A stretch of DNA of 64,000 nt from CAWBLP01 sp963789495. Its GTDB lineage: Bacteria; Pseudomonadota; Alphaproteobacteria; Acetobacterales; Acetobacteraceae. Every line of letters begins with the position of its first letter. The first letter of the stretch is position 1. Below are positions 26,659 to 36,583 of the stretch, piece by piece. Made by a program: the position numbers and the translations under genes. The DNA lies in contig CAWBLP010000025.1 of the NCBI GenBank assembly GCA_963789495.1, positions 62,001 through 126,000 on the forward strand. The letters run 5' to 3'. The notes below the pieces were generated by a model. The model saw only the letters and a list, made by a program, of their open reading frames with translations, did not search any database and had not been told where the DNA came from.

Positions 26659-28491
26659 TCAGGCAGCCGCCTCTTCGGCGCGCCGTTCGCTGCGCTTGCG
26701 CTCGTGCGGGTCCAGGTAGCGCTTGCGCAGCCGGATCGCGCTCGGCGTTACCTCCACCAGTTCGTCATCCTCCACGTAGGCGATCGCCTGCTCCAGGCTC
26801 ATCCGCCGCGGCGGGATCAGCAGCATCGCGTCATCCTTGCCGGCGGCGCGGATGTTGGTCAGCTTCTTTTCCTTGATCGGGTTCACCTCCAGGTCCGACC
26901 CGCGGCTGTTCTCGCCCAGGATCAGGCCGACATAGACCTTGTCGCCCGGGTTCACGAACAGCGTGCCGCGTTCCTGGATGTAGAACAGCGCGTAGTGGAC
27001 GGCCTCGCCGTTCTCGGTCGAGATCAGGGAGCCGTTGCGCCGCCCCTCGATCGGGCCCTTCCACGGGCCATAGCCGGCGAACAGCCGGTTCATGATCCCG
27101 GTGCCGCGCGTGTCGGTCAGGAATTCACCATGATAGCCGATCAGCCCGCGGCTCGGGATGATGAAGGTCAGGCGCTGCTTGCCGCCGCCGGACGGGCGCA
27201 TGTCGCGGCAGTTCGCCCTTGCGACGGCTCAGCTTCTCCACCACCACGCCGGAATAGGGCTCGTCGACATCGACCAGCACTTCTTCCATCGGCTCCTCGC
27301 GGGCGCCGGTCTCCGGGTTCTGCCGGGTCAGCACGCGGGGCCGGCCGATCGCCAGTTCAAAGCCCTCGCGCCGCATCTGCTCGATCAGCACGCCGAGCTG
27401 CAGTTCGCCGCGGCCGGCGACTTCGAACGCCTCGGTCTCGTTGGAATCGGTGACCTTGATGGCGACATTGCCCTCGGCCTCACGGAACAGCCGATCGCGA
27501 ATCTGGCGGGACGTGACCTTCTTTCCCTCGCGGCCGGCCAGCGGGCCGTCGTTGATGCGGAAGGTCATCGCCAGAGTCGGCGGATCGACCGGCGATGGCA
27601 GGCAGCGGCGCCGCCAGTTCGGGCGCGCCGATGGTGTCCGGGATGGTTCCCTCCGACAGCCCGGCGACCGCGATAATGTCGCCGGCTTCCGCCTCGTCCA
27701 CCGGCACACGCTCCAGGCCGCGGAACGACAGCAGCTTGGTCAGGCGGCCGGTCTCCACCACGCTGCCGTCCGTCCGCAGCACTTTCACCGGCATATTCAC
27801 GCGGGCGCGGCCCTGCTCGACCCGCCCGGTCAGCACCCGGCCGAGATAGCTGTCATATTCCAGGATGCTGGCCACCATGGCGAACGGTGCGTCACCATCG
27901 ACGGTGGGCGGCGGGACATGACTCACCACCAGGTCGAACAGCGCCGAAAGGTCCTGGCGGGGGCCCTCCAGCGAGGTATCGGCCCAGCCCTGACGGCCGG
28001 ACGCATACAGCATCGGGAAATCGAGCTGCTGGTCGGACGCGCCCAGCGCGGCGAACAGATCAAATACCTCGGTATGCACCTCGTCGGGACGGGCATCACC
28101 CCGGTCCACCTTGTTCACCACGACGATCGGGTGCAGGCCGCGGGCCAGCGCCTTGCCGACCACGAACTTGGTCTGCGGCAGCACTCCCTCGGCGGCGTCG
28201 ACCAGGACGATGCGCCCCGTCCACCATGTTCAGGATACGCTCCACCTCGCCGCCGAAATCGGCATGGCCGGGGGTGTCGACGATGTTGATTCGGGTATCG
28301 TGCCACAGCACGGAGGCGCATTTGGCGAGGATGGTGATGCCCCGCTCCCGCTCCAGGTCATTGCGGTCCAATGCGCGATCGGTCACTTGCTGGTGTTCGC
28401 GAAATGCGCCGGACTGGCCGAGCAGCTTGTCCACCAGTGTGGTCTTGCCGTGGTCGACGTGAGCGATGATCGCGATGTTGCGAATCTGCAT
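26659..28491 (-). pseudogene. typA: TypA/BipA ribosome-associated GTPase, split by three frameshifts
   Basis: Four overlapping frames together encode TypA. The G-domain start is MQIRNIAIIAHVDHGKTTLVDKL (Walker A) with IVDTPGHADFGGEVERILNMVDG, and VVNKVDRGDARPDEV is G4. Domain 2 follows, with GRVEQGRARVNMPVKVL. The domain 5/C-terminal region has LIGYHGEFLTDTRGTGIMNR. Frame changes lie near 28205 (extra G in a GGGG run), 27600 and 27200 (extra C). TypA is a translational GTPase needed at low temperature and under stress and is almost universal. Loss by three independent single-base hits in a conserved gene is unlikely biologically, so these positions should be treated as probable sequence errors. 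Confidence 0.9.
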
Positions 28492-28663
28492 AGGAGGCCT
28501 GAGCTGCTGGGGAATTTGGTGCGGCGCACACATAGGAGGCATTGCAGGCCGATGCGAGGCTAAAATAGGCAATGCTGCCGTGATTCTTCACCGAACCTTG
28601 TTTCGGCGGGCCGAAATGGATGCCCACATCGCTGCTGCGCAACGTCCTGAGGGGAGAAACGGC

Positions 28664-28964
28664 ATGCAGGGGAAGACACGGATGCGGACGAGCTTCCTCA
28701 TCCTGATCGGGCTCGGTCTTCTGGCGCCCCTGGCGGCGGCCCGGGCCGATTGCGACACGGAACGGCGGCTGGAGAAGGTCACTGAGTTCCGGCAAGACGG
28801 TCGAACTGGACGACGGCAGCCGTTGGGAGGTGGAGGACCTGGATCGCTATATTGCCGCACGCTGGAAGCGGGATGCGCCGATCACGGCCTGCAATGACGA
28901 GCTGGTGAACCGCGAGGATCACGAAATTGCCCGCGTCCGCCGCACTGAGGCGGGCGATCTGTAG
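28664..28964 (+). pseudogene. Small secreted protein, one frameshift
   Basis: The start at 28664 follows GGGGAG. The product begins MQGKTRMRTSFLILIGLGLL with a signal peptide ending AAARADC, then RRLEKVTEF. Removing one C near 28793 restores GKTVELDDGSRWEVEDLDRY and continues to a TAG at 28962 through ITACNDELVNREDHE and RVRRTEAGDL. Mature size is about 75 residues. I do not recognise a named domain, and the pattern (beta-strand with W-E-V, single paired Cys) suggests a small periplasmic beta protein. It is divergent from typA. Confidence 0.65.
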
Positions 28965-29279
28965 CGGCCCACCCATCCATGGGGCGCGGCAAGCGGCAGG
29001 GGTGTTGCCCCCAAAACCCCCGTCAAGGGGCGAGGCCCCTAGAATCCCCGCCAAGGGCCGGGACCTGTCACGTAAATCGAGGTTGTGAGCGGCGGTGTAG
29101 AAGGAATTCCCCGAAATACAGCCCCAAATAGAATTTACTGCCAAAGCGGTGCGTGCTCGGACGCTGGGCGGCTTGGAACCGAATTAATTGCAAAGGCTGA
29201 GCCTTTTCTGGAGGTCAACGAGGCAACGCCCCGATGCTTGCCGCGTCCTGTCCCGGCGCGAGGACGCGAGGGACAGGCT
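28965..29279. other. Intergenic region between the small secreted protein and polA
   Basis: No gene is supported. The segment 28990-29065 is a G/C-rich stretch with mirrored motifs (CAAGGGGC...GCCCCTAG, CCCCGCCAAGGGCC) that can fold into hairpins. It may act as a terminator for the convergent genes on each side. The remaining 200 bases show no motif. Confidence 0.5.
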
Positions 29280-32105
29280 TCAGTGCGCCTCGGCCCAGCT
29301 GCGTCCCTGGCCGGTTTCCACCACCAGCGGCACTGCGAGGGTCGCCGCGCCCTCCATCACCTGCCGCGCCAGGTTGGCTAGCTGTGCGGCCTCATCCTCG
29401 GGCGCCTCGAACAGCAATTCGTCATGCACCTGGAGCAGCAGCCGGGATTTCAGCCCGGCGGCCTGCAGCGCGGCGGGCAGTCGGATCATCGCGCGCTTGA
29501 TGATATCCGCCGCTCCGCCCTGCAGCGGCGCATTGATCGCCTGGCGTTCGGCGTAGCTGCGGCGGGCCGCATTCTTGTCGGCGATCCCGGGCACCCAGCA
29601 GCGCCGTCCGAACGGGGTGGTGACGAAGCCATGGATGCGGGCGTCTTCCTTGGTCCGCTCCATGTAGAGGCGGATTTCCGGGTAGCGTTCGAAGTAGCGG
29701 TCGATGAAGCCGCGCGCCTCGCCGGGGGTGATGCCGAGCTGGCGGGCCAGGCCGAAGCCGGAAATGCCGTAGATGATGCCGAAATTGATCGCCTTGGCGC
29801 GGCGCCGGGTCATCGGGTCCATGCCTTCCATCGGCAGGCCGAACACCTCTGAGGCGGTGCGGGCGTGGATATCCTCGCCGCGGGCGAAGCTGTCGCGCAG
29901 CGCCGGGATATCCGCGACATGGGCGAGCAGGCGCAACTCGATCTGCGAGTAGTCGCAGCTCACCAGCAGATGGCCGGGTTCGGCGATGAAGGCGTGGCGG
30001 ATGCGGCTGCCTTCCTCCGTGCGGATCGGGATGTTCTGCAGGTTCGGATCGTTCGAGGACAGCCGGCCGGTGGAGGCGATCGCCTGCGCGAAGCTGGTGT
30101 GGATACGCCCGGTTTCGGGATGGATCTGTTCCACCAGCGTGTCGGCGTAGGTGGATTTCAGCTTCTGCAACTGCCGCCAGTCGAGGATGCGCGCCGGCAG
30201 TTCCTGGCCCTGGTCGGCGAGGGTTTGCAGCACCGAGGAATCGGTTCCCCAGGCGCCGGTCTTCATGCGCCGCCCACCCGGCAGCTTCATCTCGTCGAAC
30301 AGCACCTCGCCAAGCTGCTTCGGGCTGCCGAGGTTGAATTCGCGACCGGCCAGGCGGTGGCAGTCACGTTCCATCACCGCCATGCGGGCGGCGAAATCCA
30401 CCGACATGCGGCGCAGGTCGTCGGCGTCCACCTTGATGCCGGTGCGCTCCATCTCCATCAGCACGAAGGTCAGCCGGCGTTCGATCTGCTCGTACAGGGT
30501 GAGTGCGCGGTTGAAGCGCAACCGCGGCCGCAGCGCCTGCCACAGCCGCAGCGCGACGTCGGAATCCTCCGCGGCATAGGCGGTGGCGCGGTCGATCGGG
30601 ACCTGGGCGAAGCTCAGTCGGTTGCGGCCGGTGCCGGTGACCGCGTCATAGGTAATCGGGGTATGGCCGAGGTGGAGCTGCGACAGCTCGTCCAGCCCAT
30701 GGCCATGCATGCCGGCTTCCTGGGCGTAGGAGATCAGCATGGTGTCGTCGTAGGGCGCCGCCCCGGCAAAGCCGGCGCGGGTCAGCACCAGCATGTCGAA
30801 CTTGGCGTGATGGAACAGCTTCAGCACGGCGGGATCGGTCAGTACCGGGTCGAGCGCCGCGATGGCGGCCTCCAGCGGCACCTGCACAGCGAGCTCCTGA
30901 TGCCGCAACGGCAGATAGGCGGCGCGTCCGGCGGCGACGGCGAAGGAGATCCCGACCAGTTGGGCCCGCATCGGATCCAGACCGTCGGTCTCCACGTCCA
31001 GGGCGAGGATGCCGCAGGCCTGCGTCTCGGCCAGGAAGCTGCGCAACGCAGCTTCGGTGGTCAGGGTCTGGTAGGGTCCAAAGCCCTCGGAGCCGAACTG
31101 TGGCGTGGGGCGTTCGGCCAGCGGGAGGGGCAGGGCGACCTGGACCCGGCGTGGGGCGGCCTCAACGCCGGCCTGCACCGCCGGCGCCTCATCCAGGCCC
31201 AGCCGGGTGGCGATGCTGCGGAAGCCTTGCATCCGCAGCCAGCCTGCCAGCCGAGGCTTGTCGGGCTCGCAGGCCAACAGCCGGTCCAGCGGCGTTGGCA
31301 TCGGCGCATCGGCGCGCAGCTTCACCAGCTCGCGGGAGACCCGGGCGCGTTCGGCGTGCTCGATCAGCATGTCGCGGCGCTTTGACGCTTTCATGGCGGG
31401 GGCCGCGGCCAGCACCGATTCCAGGTCGCCATATTCGTTGATGAGCTGGGCCGCGCCTTTCGGACCGATACCTGGCACGCCGGGCACGTTATCGGTGGCG
31501 TCGCCGATCAGCGCCTGCACTTCCACCATCTTGTCCGGGGTGACGCCGAATTTCTCCATCACCTCGGGCGGGCCGATCGGCTTCTGCTTGATCGGGTCCA
31601 GCATCTCGATGCCGGGCCGAATGAGTTGCATCAGGTCCTTGTCGGAGGAGACGATGGTGGCCTGACCGCCGGCATCCTCGACCGCCTGGGCGTAGGCGGC
31701 GATCAGGTCGTCCGCCTCCCAGTCCTCCAGCTCGATCGCGGGGACGCAGAACGCCTCGGTCGCCTCGCGGATCAGCGCGAATTGCGGGATCAGCTCCTCG
31801 GGCGGTGGCGGGCGGTGCGCCTTGTAGGCCTCGTACAGCCGGTTGCGGAAGGTGATCCGGCCGGCGTCGAAGATCACCGCGATATGGGTGCCGACATGCT
31901 CGCGCAGCAGCTTGGCCAGCATGTTGGTGAAGCCGAACACGGCATTCACCGGGGTGCCGTCCGGGCGCGTCATCGGCGGCAGGGCGTGGAAGGCGCGGAA
32001 GATGAACCCCGATCCGTCGATCAGGACCAGATGCAGCCTGCGCTCCGGCGGTGCGGTGTCCTCGACGGCCGGCAGGTCGCCGGCTTCCGGGTCCTCGACC
32101 CGGAT
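29280..32105 (-). CDS. polA: DNA polymerase I (5'-3' exo, 3'-5' exo and polymerase domains)
   Basis: The protein of about 940 residues has all three PolA domains. The 5'-nuclease domain has LHLVLIDGSGFIFRAFHALP, VSSDKDLMQLI and DNVPGVPGIGPKGAAQL. The proofreading exonuclease keeps its DxE in LALDVETDGLDP. The polymerase has motif A DYSQIELRLLAHVA, motif B RRRAKAINFGIIYG and motif C QVHDELLFE. The first ATG in frame (31973) falls after the essential first beta-strand, so the true start lies upstream. No ATG, GTG or TTG exists in frame back to the stop near 32156. Either a rare start (ATC at 32105, next to the zinc-finger gene stop) or an undetected indel is involved. Confidence 0.93.
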   Translation of the reverse strand: MRVEDPEAGDLPAVEDTAPPERRLHLVLIDGSGFIFRAFHALPPMTRPDGTPVNAVFGFTNMLAKLLREHVGTHIAVIFDAGRITFRNRLYEAYKAHRPPPPEELIPQFALIREATEAFCVPAIELEDWEADDLIAAYAQAVEDAGGQATIVSSDKDLMQLIRPGIEMLDPIKQKPIGPPEVMEKFGVTPDKMVEVQALIGDATDNVPGVPGIGPKGAAQLINEYGDLESVLAAAPAMKASKRRDMLIEHAERARVSRELVKLRADAPMPTPLDRLLACEPDKPRLAGWLRMQGFRSIATRLGLDEAPAVQAGVEAAPRRVQVALPLPLAERPTPQFGSEGFGPYQTLTTEAALRSFLAETQACGILALDVETDGLDPMRAQLVGISFAVAAGRAAYLPLRHQELAVQVPLEAAIAALDPVLTDPAVLKLFHHAKFDMLVLTRAGFAGAAPYDDTMLISYAQEAGMHGHGLDELSQLHLGHTPITYDAVTGTGRNRLSFAQVPIDRATAYAAEDSDVALRLWQALRPRLRFNRALTLYEQIERRLTFVLMEMERTGIKVDADDLRRMSVDFAARMAVMERDCHRLAGREFNLGSPKQLGEVLFDEMKLPGGRRMKTGAWGTDSSVLQTLADQGQELPARILDWRQLQKLKSTYADTLVEQIHPETGRIHTSFAQAIASTGRLSSNDPNLQNIPIRTEEGSRIRHAFIAEPGHLLVSCDYSQIELRLLAHVADIPALRDSFARGEDIHARTASEVFGLPMEGMDPMTRRRAKAINFGIIYGISGFGLARQLGITPGEARGFIDRYFERYPEIRLYMERTKEDARIHGFVTTPFGRRCWVPGIADKNAARRSYAERQAINAPLQGGAADIIKRAMIRLPAALQAAGLKSRLLLQVHDELLFEAPEDEAAQLANLARQVMEGAATLAVPLVVETGQGRSWAEAH

Positions 32106-32106
32106 G

Positions 32107-32304
32107 TCAGTGTCCGCCGCCGTGGCCAGCTCCCGGGTTCAGGACATAGAGGCGCGAGCAGTAGGGGCACATCACCGACTGGCTCTCGATATGGAGGAAC
32201 ACGCGGGGATGGCCGAGTGCGCCATCGCCGCCGTCGCAGGCGATCGTGCGGCTGTCCACGTGGATGGTCTCGGTCGGGGGGGGCGCGACGGGAGCCTCGG
32301 GCAT
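32107..32304 (-). CDS. CHCC zinc-finger protein (zf-CHCC, NDUFS6-like)
   Basis: A 65-residue protein with TIACDGGDGALGHPRVFLHI followed by VMCPYCSRLYVL. The Cys...His...CxxC spacing defines the zf-CHCC family, related to the NDUFS6 zinc-binding subunit of complex I. In alphaproteobacteria this small gene is often found alone. Its stop abuts the presumed polA start, so the two are probably co-transcribed. Function is unproven outside the complex I relative. Confidence 0.85.
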   Translation of the reverse strand: MPEAPVAPPPTETIHVDSRTIACDGGDGALGHPRVFLHIESQSVMCPYCSRLYVLNPGAGHGGGH

Positions 32305-32367
32305 GTGTGGTTCTCAGTGGAACGGGATGCGGCGGGATGATACCGATGCGCCGGACGCTTTCAACCT

Positions 32368-33393
32368 TTGCCATTGCATGGTTGCCCCTTGGCCCATTTG
32401 CCGCTTCGCCTGAGCGCGTTGCTGACCGCGATCCTGCTGCTGTTGTGCAGTTGTGTCGGTTCGGTCGCGCCGCCGCTTGGGGCGAGCGCGAAGCCGGTGG
32501 AGACGGGGGTTTTCGCCATGCCGGACGGCACCGATCTGCCGTACCGCGCCTGGCTGCCGGCCAAGGCTTTCGGCCGGACCCCGGTGGCGGTCGTGCTGGC
32601 GCTGCATGGCATGAACGACAGCCGCGACGCCTGGGAGTACCCGGCGCCGGACCTGGCGCGGGCGGGCATCGCTGTGTTCTCACCCGATCAGCGGGGATTT
32701 GGTGCCACCGGCTCGCGCGGCTACTGGCCCGGCACCGGGCTGCTGGTCGACGATGTGGGGGTGATGGCGCGGATGCTGCGGCACCGCTATCCACATGCTC
32801 GGCTGATCCTGATGGGCGAGAGTATGGGGGCCGCGGTGTTGATGGTGGCCGCGACCCAGCCGCACCCGCCGCCGGCCGACGGGTATGTGCTGATTGCCCC
32901 GGCGGTCTGGGGCCGCGCCGAGATGAACGTGTTCCTGCGCGTCGGGCTGTGGCTGTTCTCCAATATCGTGCCGGGGATGAGCGTCACCGGCGCGGGCTTC
33001 GTGCAAGTGAAGGCGAGCGACAACCGGGAGGCGATCCACCGCCTGTCGAATGACCCGCTGACCCTGCATGGCACGCGCTGGGATGCGGTGCGCGGGCTGG
33101 TGGATCTGATGGATGCCGCGCTGGCCTCGGCGAAACGGTTCCACGCGCCGGCGCTGTTCATGTATGGCGGGCATGACGAGCTGATCCCGGACAAGGCCAC
33201 CGCGGCAACCTGGCGGGCGCTGCCGGGGGGCGAGCGAACCGCGTTCTATCCCGCGGGCTATCATCTGCTGCTGCGTGACCTGGATCGGATCACGCCGGTG
33301 GAGGACCTGTTGAGCTGGATTTTGCGCCCGAATGCGCCGTTGCCGTCGGGTGCCGACCGCGCGGCGGCTGCGTGGCTGGCGAAGCAGCCGTAG
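32368..33393 (+). CDS. Alpha/beta hydrolase (monoglyceride lipase/lysophospholipase-like), probable lipoprotein
   Basis: The N-terminus has a hydrophobic segment ending LLLLCSCVGS, a likely lipoprotein signal. The catalytic domain is serine-aminopeptidase-S33-like (Hydrolase_4): VLALHGMNDSRDAWEYPAP (oxyanion hole), ILMGESMGAAVLM (nucleophile Ser in GESMG), MYGGHDELIPD (acid) and AGYHLLLRDL (His). This set matches bacterial monoacylglycerol lipases. The true start may be a TTG near 32397, which puts the signal at the N-terminus; the ATG at 32368 is the longest option. It is divergent from polA/zf-CHCC. Confidence 0.85.
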   Translation: MPLHGCPLAHLPLRLSALLTAILLLLCSCVGSVAPPLGASAKPVETGVFAMPDGTDLPYRAWLPAKAFGRTPVAVVLALHGMNDSRDAWEYPAPDLARAGIAVFSPDQRGFGATGSRGYWPGTGLLVDDVGVMARMLRHRYPHARLILMGESMGAAVLMVAATQPHPPPADGYVLIAPAVWGRAEMNVFLRVGLWLFSNIVPGMSVTGAGFVQVKASDNREAIHRLSNDPLTLHGTRWDAVRGLVDLMDAALASAKRFHAPALFMYGGHDELIPDKATAATWRALPGGERTAFYPAGYHLLLRDLDRITPVEDLLSWILRPNAPLPSGADRAAAAWLAKQP

Positions 33394-33575
33394 TGTTCGG
33401 CTCGAATCAGGTGAGGCGATCTATGCGGTATTGGCGCGGTGGCTGCGTTGTTTCGTTCTCCACCAGAGGTACTGATGCCGGGCCTTCAGCCGGCATGATG
33501 GAGGGAGAGCCGGCCTGACAGAGGGCCGGCCTGACAGATGACTCGTTGGCTGCATGATGCGGGGCGGTCGGCGGT

Positions 33576-34463
33576 TCAGTTCTCGGTATGCTGCGCGGTG
33601 AAGATCGAGCCGTAGCCTTGGCGGCTCCAGTCCGGCGGGACCGGGCAGGGCGTGGGGTCGAGATGGGCGATTTGCGCCGGTGCCCCGCGGACGAGGGTGC
33701 CAGTGCGGCTGGTGGGTGTCGGCGGCGGCATCCAGGCGAAGGCATCGGCTGAGCTGTAGACGAACAGCGCCACCGGACGGACCCGTTGCGTGGTGTTGGC
33801 GCGCGATGCATGCACGGTGCGGCAATGGATTGCGATCACCGTGCCGTCCGGACCGGTGAGGTCCTCGGCGGCGGAAAGATCCATTGTTGCCAGGTCGGCG
33901 TCGCGGATCGAGCCGGTCCAGCTACCGGCGTCGTCGCGATGGACGAAGATCGGCCCGGTATGGCTGCCGGGTGCGCAGGTCAGCGGCCCTTGTTCGGCGG
34001 GCACGTCGCCGAGGTACACGCCGAGCGTCACCAGGCTGTGGTTGGTATGCGGCCAGGCCGGAATGTCCTGGTGCCATTGCACGATCTCACCGGTGCCCGG
34101 CCATTTATAGTTCAGCTTGCTGCTGTGGAATTTCACATCCGGGCCGAGCAGGTCGGCGGCGATATCGGCGAGTACCGAGTCGCTAGCGAAACGCCAGAAA
34201 TCCGGGTGGCGATCGACCAGCGCGCGCAATCGGCGGACATGCGGGCGGTCGGCGGAATGGCGGGGACCGAGGTCGAACGTGCCGTTGGACGTGGTGTGGG
34301 TGCGGCTCTGGTCGACGAACTCTGCGGATAGCGCGTGCAGGCGGGACAGCCATTCGGCCGGGATCAGAGCGGTGGCAGCCAGGTAGCCGGTGGCGAAATA
34401 GCGTTCCCGCTGCGCCTGGGTGAGCACGCGCCGCGGACAGGCGAGAATGTCGTCAGGCGTCAT
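33576..34463 (-). CDS. Phytanoyl-CoA dioxygenase (PhyH) family protein
   Basis: This 295-residue PhyH-type Fe(II)/2OG oxygenase begins with the family helix RVLTQAQRERYFATGYLAA. It has the HxD iron ligands in VQWHQDIPAWPHTNH, the distal His in AIHCRTVHASRAN, and the 2OG-binding Arg in TTQRVRPVALF. Members hydroxylate acyl-CoAs or secondary metabolites. It is the third gene of a minus-strand unit with thiolase and DUF35 genes, 57 bases after the latter. The unit could process a branched or terpenoid acyl chain, which is inference from co-location. Confidence 0.85.
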   Translation of the reverse strand: MTPDDILACPRRVLTQAQRERYFATGYLAATALIPAEWLSRLHALSAEFVDQSRTHTTSNGTFDLGPRHSADRPHVRRLRALVDRHPDFWRFASDSVLADIAADLLGPDVKFHSSKLNYKWPGTGEIVQWHQDIPAWPHTNHSLVTLGVYLGDVPAEQGPLTCAPGSHTGPIFVHRDDAGSWTGSIRDADLATMDLSAAEDLTGPDGTVIAIHCRTVHASRANTTQRVRPVALFVYSSADAFAWMPPPTPTSRTGTLVRGAPAQIAHLDPTPCPVPPDWSRQGYGSIFTAQHTEN

Positions 34464-34520
34464 CGGCGTCTCCTGGCTCGCCCGGAACCCAAGCCGGGAT
34501 CCGGGCGAAGTCGGTGGGTG

Positions 34521-35042
34521 TTACTCCTGCGGATAGCGCCAGGGTTTGTCCGGCTGCTGTGCGGTTTCGTCCAGCGTCCAATGCGGGATCGCCAGGCCGG
34601 GCGAGACATCGGCGAACACCATGCGCAGACGCGAGCCGATGCCGATCTTCTTCACCACGTCGGAGGGTGCGAGCGTGCCGTCCGGGCCGGTAAGGTTGCC
34701 GACCACGCGCAACGCCTCATCGGGGCTGGGTTGGCCTTTCTGGGTGTCGAGATCGACCAGCAGGATCAGGTACGGCGTATGGCCTTTGAACGCCGGCTGG
34801 ATGGCGTGGTGCACTTCGACGTAGCTGTGCACGGTGCCTTTGCCTTCCACCGGGGTCCAGGTCGCTTTCGGGCTGGCGCACCAGGGGCAGGCGGTGGTGG
34901 GCGGATAGCGCAGCAGCTTGCAGTCGTCGCAGCGTTGCAGATGGAAGTTATGCTGCGCGCAATGCCCGAAATAGGTGATATTCTCGCCGTCCAGATCGTC
35001 GACGCTCAGCGTCATGCCGAGATAGTCGCCGCGGATTGACAT
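34521..35042 (-). CDS. DUF35 Zn-ribbon/OB-fold acyl-CoA-binding protein
   Basis: This 173-residue protein has a rubredoxin-like zinc ribbon (LQRCDDCKLLRYPPTTACPWC, two CxxC) followed by an OB-fold (GTVHSYVEVHHAIQPAFKG). This is the standard partner of SCP-x-type thiolases, where it closes or activates the complex, as in steroid side-chain Ltp2 or archaeal HMG-CoA synthase complexes. It starts 14 bases after the thiolase stop, so the pair is co-translated. The partner relation is established for the family, while the pathway here is unknown. Confidence 0.88.
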   Translation of the reverse strand: MSIRGDYLGMTLSVDDLDGENITYFGHCAQHNFHLQRCDDCKLLRYPPTTACPWCASPKATWTPVEGKGTVHSYVEVHHAIQPAFKGHTPYLILLVDLDTQKGQPSPDEALRVVGNLTGPDGTLAPSDVVKKIGIGSRLRMVFADVSPGLAIPHWTLDETAQQPDKPWRYPQE

Positions 35043-35056
35043 GATCGGTTCCTCCC

Positions 35057-36313
35057 TCAGCCGCGCCGCATGACCATGGCCGATCCGGTCATCGGATTGG
35101 CCCAGCCGAGGTTTGCGGTGACTTCGATGTTGCGTACCTGGCGGCAGCCGCCTTCGCGATAGTCGTGGGTGTGCTGGCGTTTGCCGTCGGGACCGACCGG
35201 GCAGGAATCATCCACGTCATGGCGAAGCTGGCGCACGTTTTCGATCACCATGTTCATGCCGTGGGTGTAGCCCTCGCACAGGTGTCCGCCGGAGGTGTTG
35301 TTGGGGCGTTTGCCGCCGAGCCGGGTGATACCGCTAGAGACGTAGTCTCCACCTTCACCTTTCTTGCAGAAGCCATAATCTTCCAGTTGCAGCATGGAGG
35401 TGAAGGTGAACGCATCATAAGCGCCGGTGGCATCGACGTCTTCCGGGCCCACGCCGGCATTGGGCCACAGTATGTCCTTGGCATAGTAGCCGGCGACACG
35501 GGAGATGGGGCCGTGCTGGTAGTGCATGTCCATGCGCGGCTTGCTGCAGCGGCCGACGATGCCGCGGATCAATACCGGATGCTGCCGCATGTTGCGTGCA
35601 CGCTCCGCGCTGGTGACGATGATCGCGGTGGCATTATCAGTTTCCACGCAGCAATCCAGCAGGTGCAGCGGCTTGCAGATGAAGCGGCTGCTCAGCACGT
35701 CATCCACGGTGTAGCGCTTCTTGTAGTAGGCTTTCGGGTTGTTGGAGGCGTGCTCGGAATGCACCACCTTCACCATTGCGACCTGCTCGGGTTTTGTTCC
35801 GTAGTCGTACATATGGCGCAGGAAGGTGGGCGCGAACATCTGGCCGGCGCTCTGCCAGCCATAGGCGCGGTTATGCAGCGCGTCGCCATTGACCGGCACC
35901 GCGGACCGGGCGCCGGTGCCGCCGATGCGCACCTGGGAATAGCCGTTCATCGAGCGGAAGATCGCGACACATTTGCACAATCCGGCTTCCATGATGCCAA
36001 TGGCGATGCCGATCAGGGCCTCGGTGGAGGAGCCGCCGCCGATGCAGTCCATGTAGAAGTTGAGGCGGATGCCCAGATCCCCGGCGAGGAAGGTGGCAGA
36101 GGTGCTGTCGTTGCCTGAGTAGTCGAGCATCCCGTCGATCTCGGACGGTTTGATCCCGGCATCGGCAATGGCATTGCGAAGCGCCAACGTGCCCATCGCG
36201 CGGGTGGTCATGCCGGAGCCGCGCGTATAGGGCGTCTCCCCCACGCCGACGATCGCGTATTTGTCGCGCAAGTATTTCGGTGTGGTGGCGTCGGTCTCTG
36301 CTGGCAGCGGCAT
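35057..36313 (-). CDS. Thiolase-fold protein (SCP-x/acetyl-CoA acetyltransferase-like)
   Basis: From the ATG at 36313 (GAGGGAGAAACGCAG leader) the 418-residue product begins with the thiolase strand YAIVGVGETPYTRGSGMTTR. It carries a nucleophile-region Cys in MDCIGGGSSTEALIGIAIG, and C-terminal GGHLCEGYTHGMNM in place of the classical GHPxGxTG His loop. These are features of non-specific lipid-transfer-type thiolases that act with DUF35 proteins as retro-aldolases or thiolases on CoA esters. It is first of the thiolase-DUF35-PhyH unit. The upstream part of the frame to 36451 lacks homology. Confidence 0.87.
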   Translation of the reverse strand: MPLPAETDATTPKYLRDKYAIVGVGETPYTRGSGMTTRAMGTLALRNAIADAGIKPSEIDGMLDYSGNDSTSATFLAGDLGIRLNFYMDCIGGGSSTEALIGIAIGIMEAGLCKCVAIFRSMNGYSQVRIGGTGARSAVPVNGDALHNRAYGWQSAGQMFAPTFLRHMYDYGTKPEQVAMVKVVHSEHASNNPKAYYKKRYTVDDVLSSRFICKPLHLLDCCVETDNATAIIVTSAERARNMRQHPVLIRGIVGRCSKPRMDMHYQHGPISRVAGYYAKDILWPNAGVGPEDVDATGAYDAFTFTSMLQLEDYGFCKKGEGGDYVSSGITRLGGKRPNNTSGGHLCEGYTHGMNMVIENVRQLRHDVDDSCPVGPDGKRQHTHDYREGGCRQVRNIEVTANLGWANPMTGSAMVMRRG

Positions 36314-36583
36314 CTGCGTTTCTCCCTCTATCCGTCCGCCGTTGATTGCCTGAAGGCTGGACGGGATAGCGAGTGGCGTCAACGCAGGCTTCGGCCGCGA
36401 CGGCGTCGGTCGGCCAAGTGACTGGCCTGTCGGGTTTGGCTGCGCCTGCATCGCGCACCAGCGCAGCCGCGTCTTCGCGCCGCCATCGTGGGCGAGTTTC
36501 GCTTGACTTTACCGGTCCCACCACCGCAGCCTTGAATCCAAGAAGCAAATGTCCAAGCCGTTTAAGCTTCGGTTTCCTGTCTC

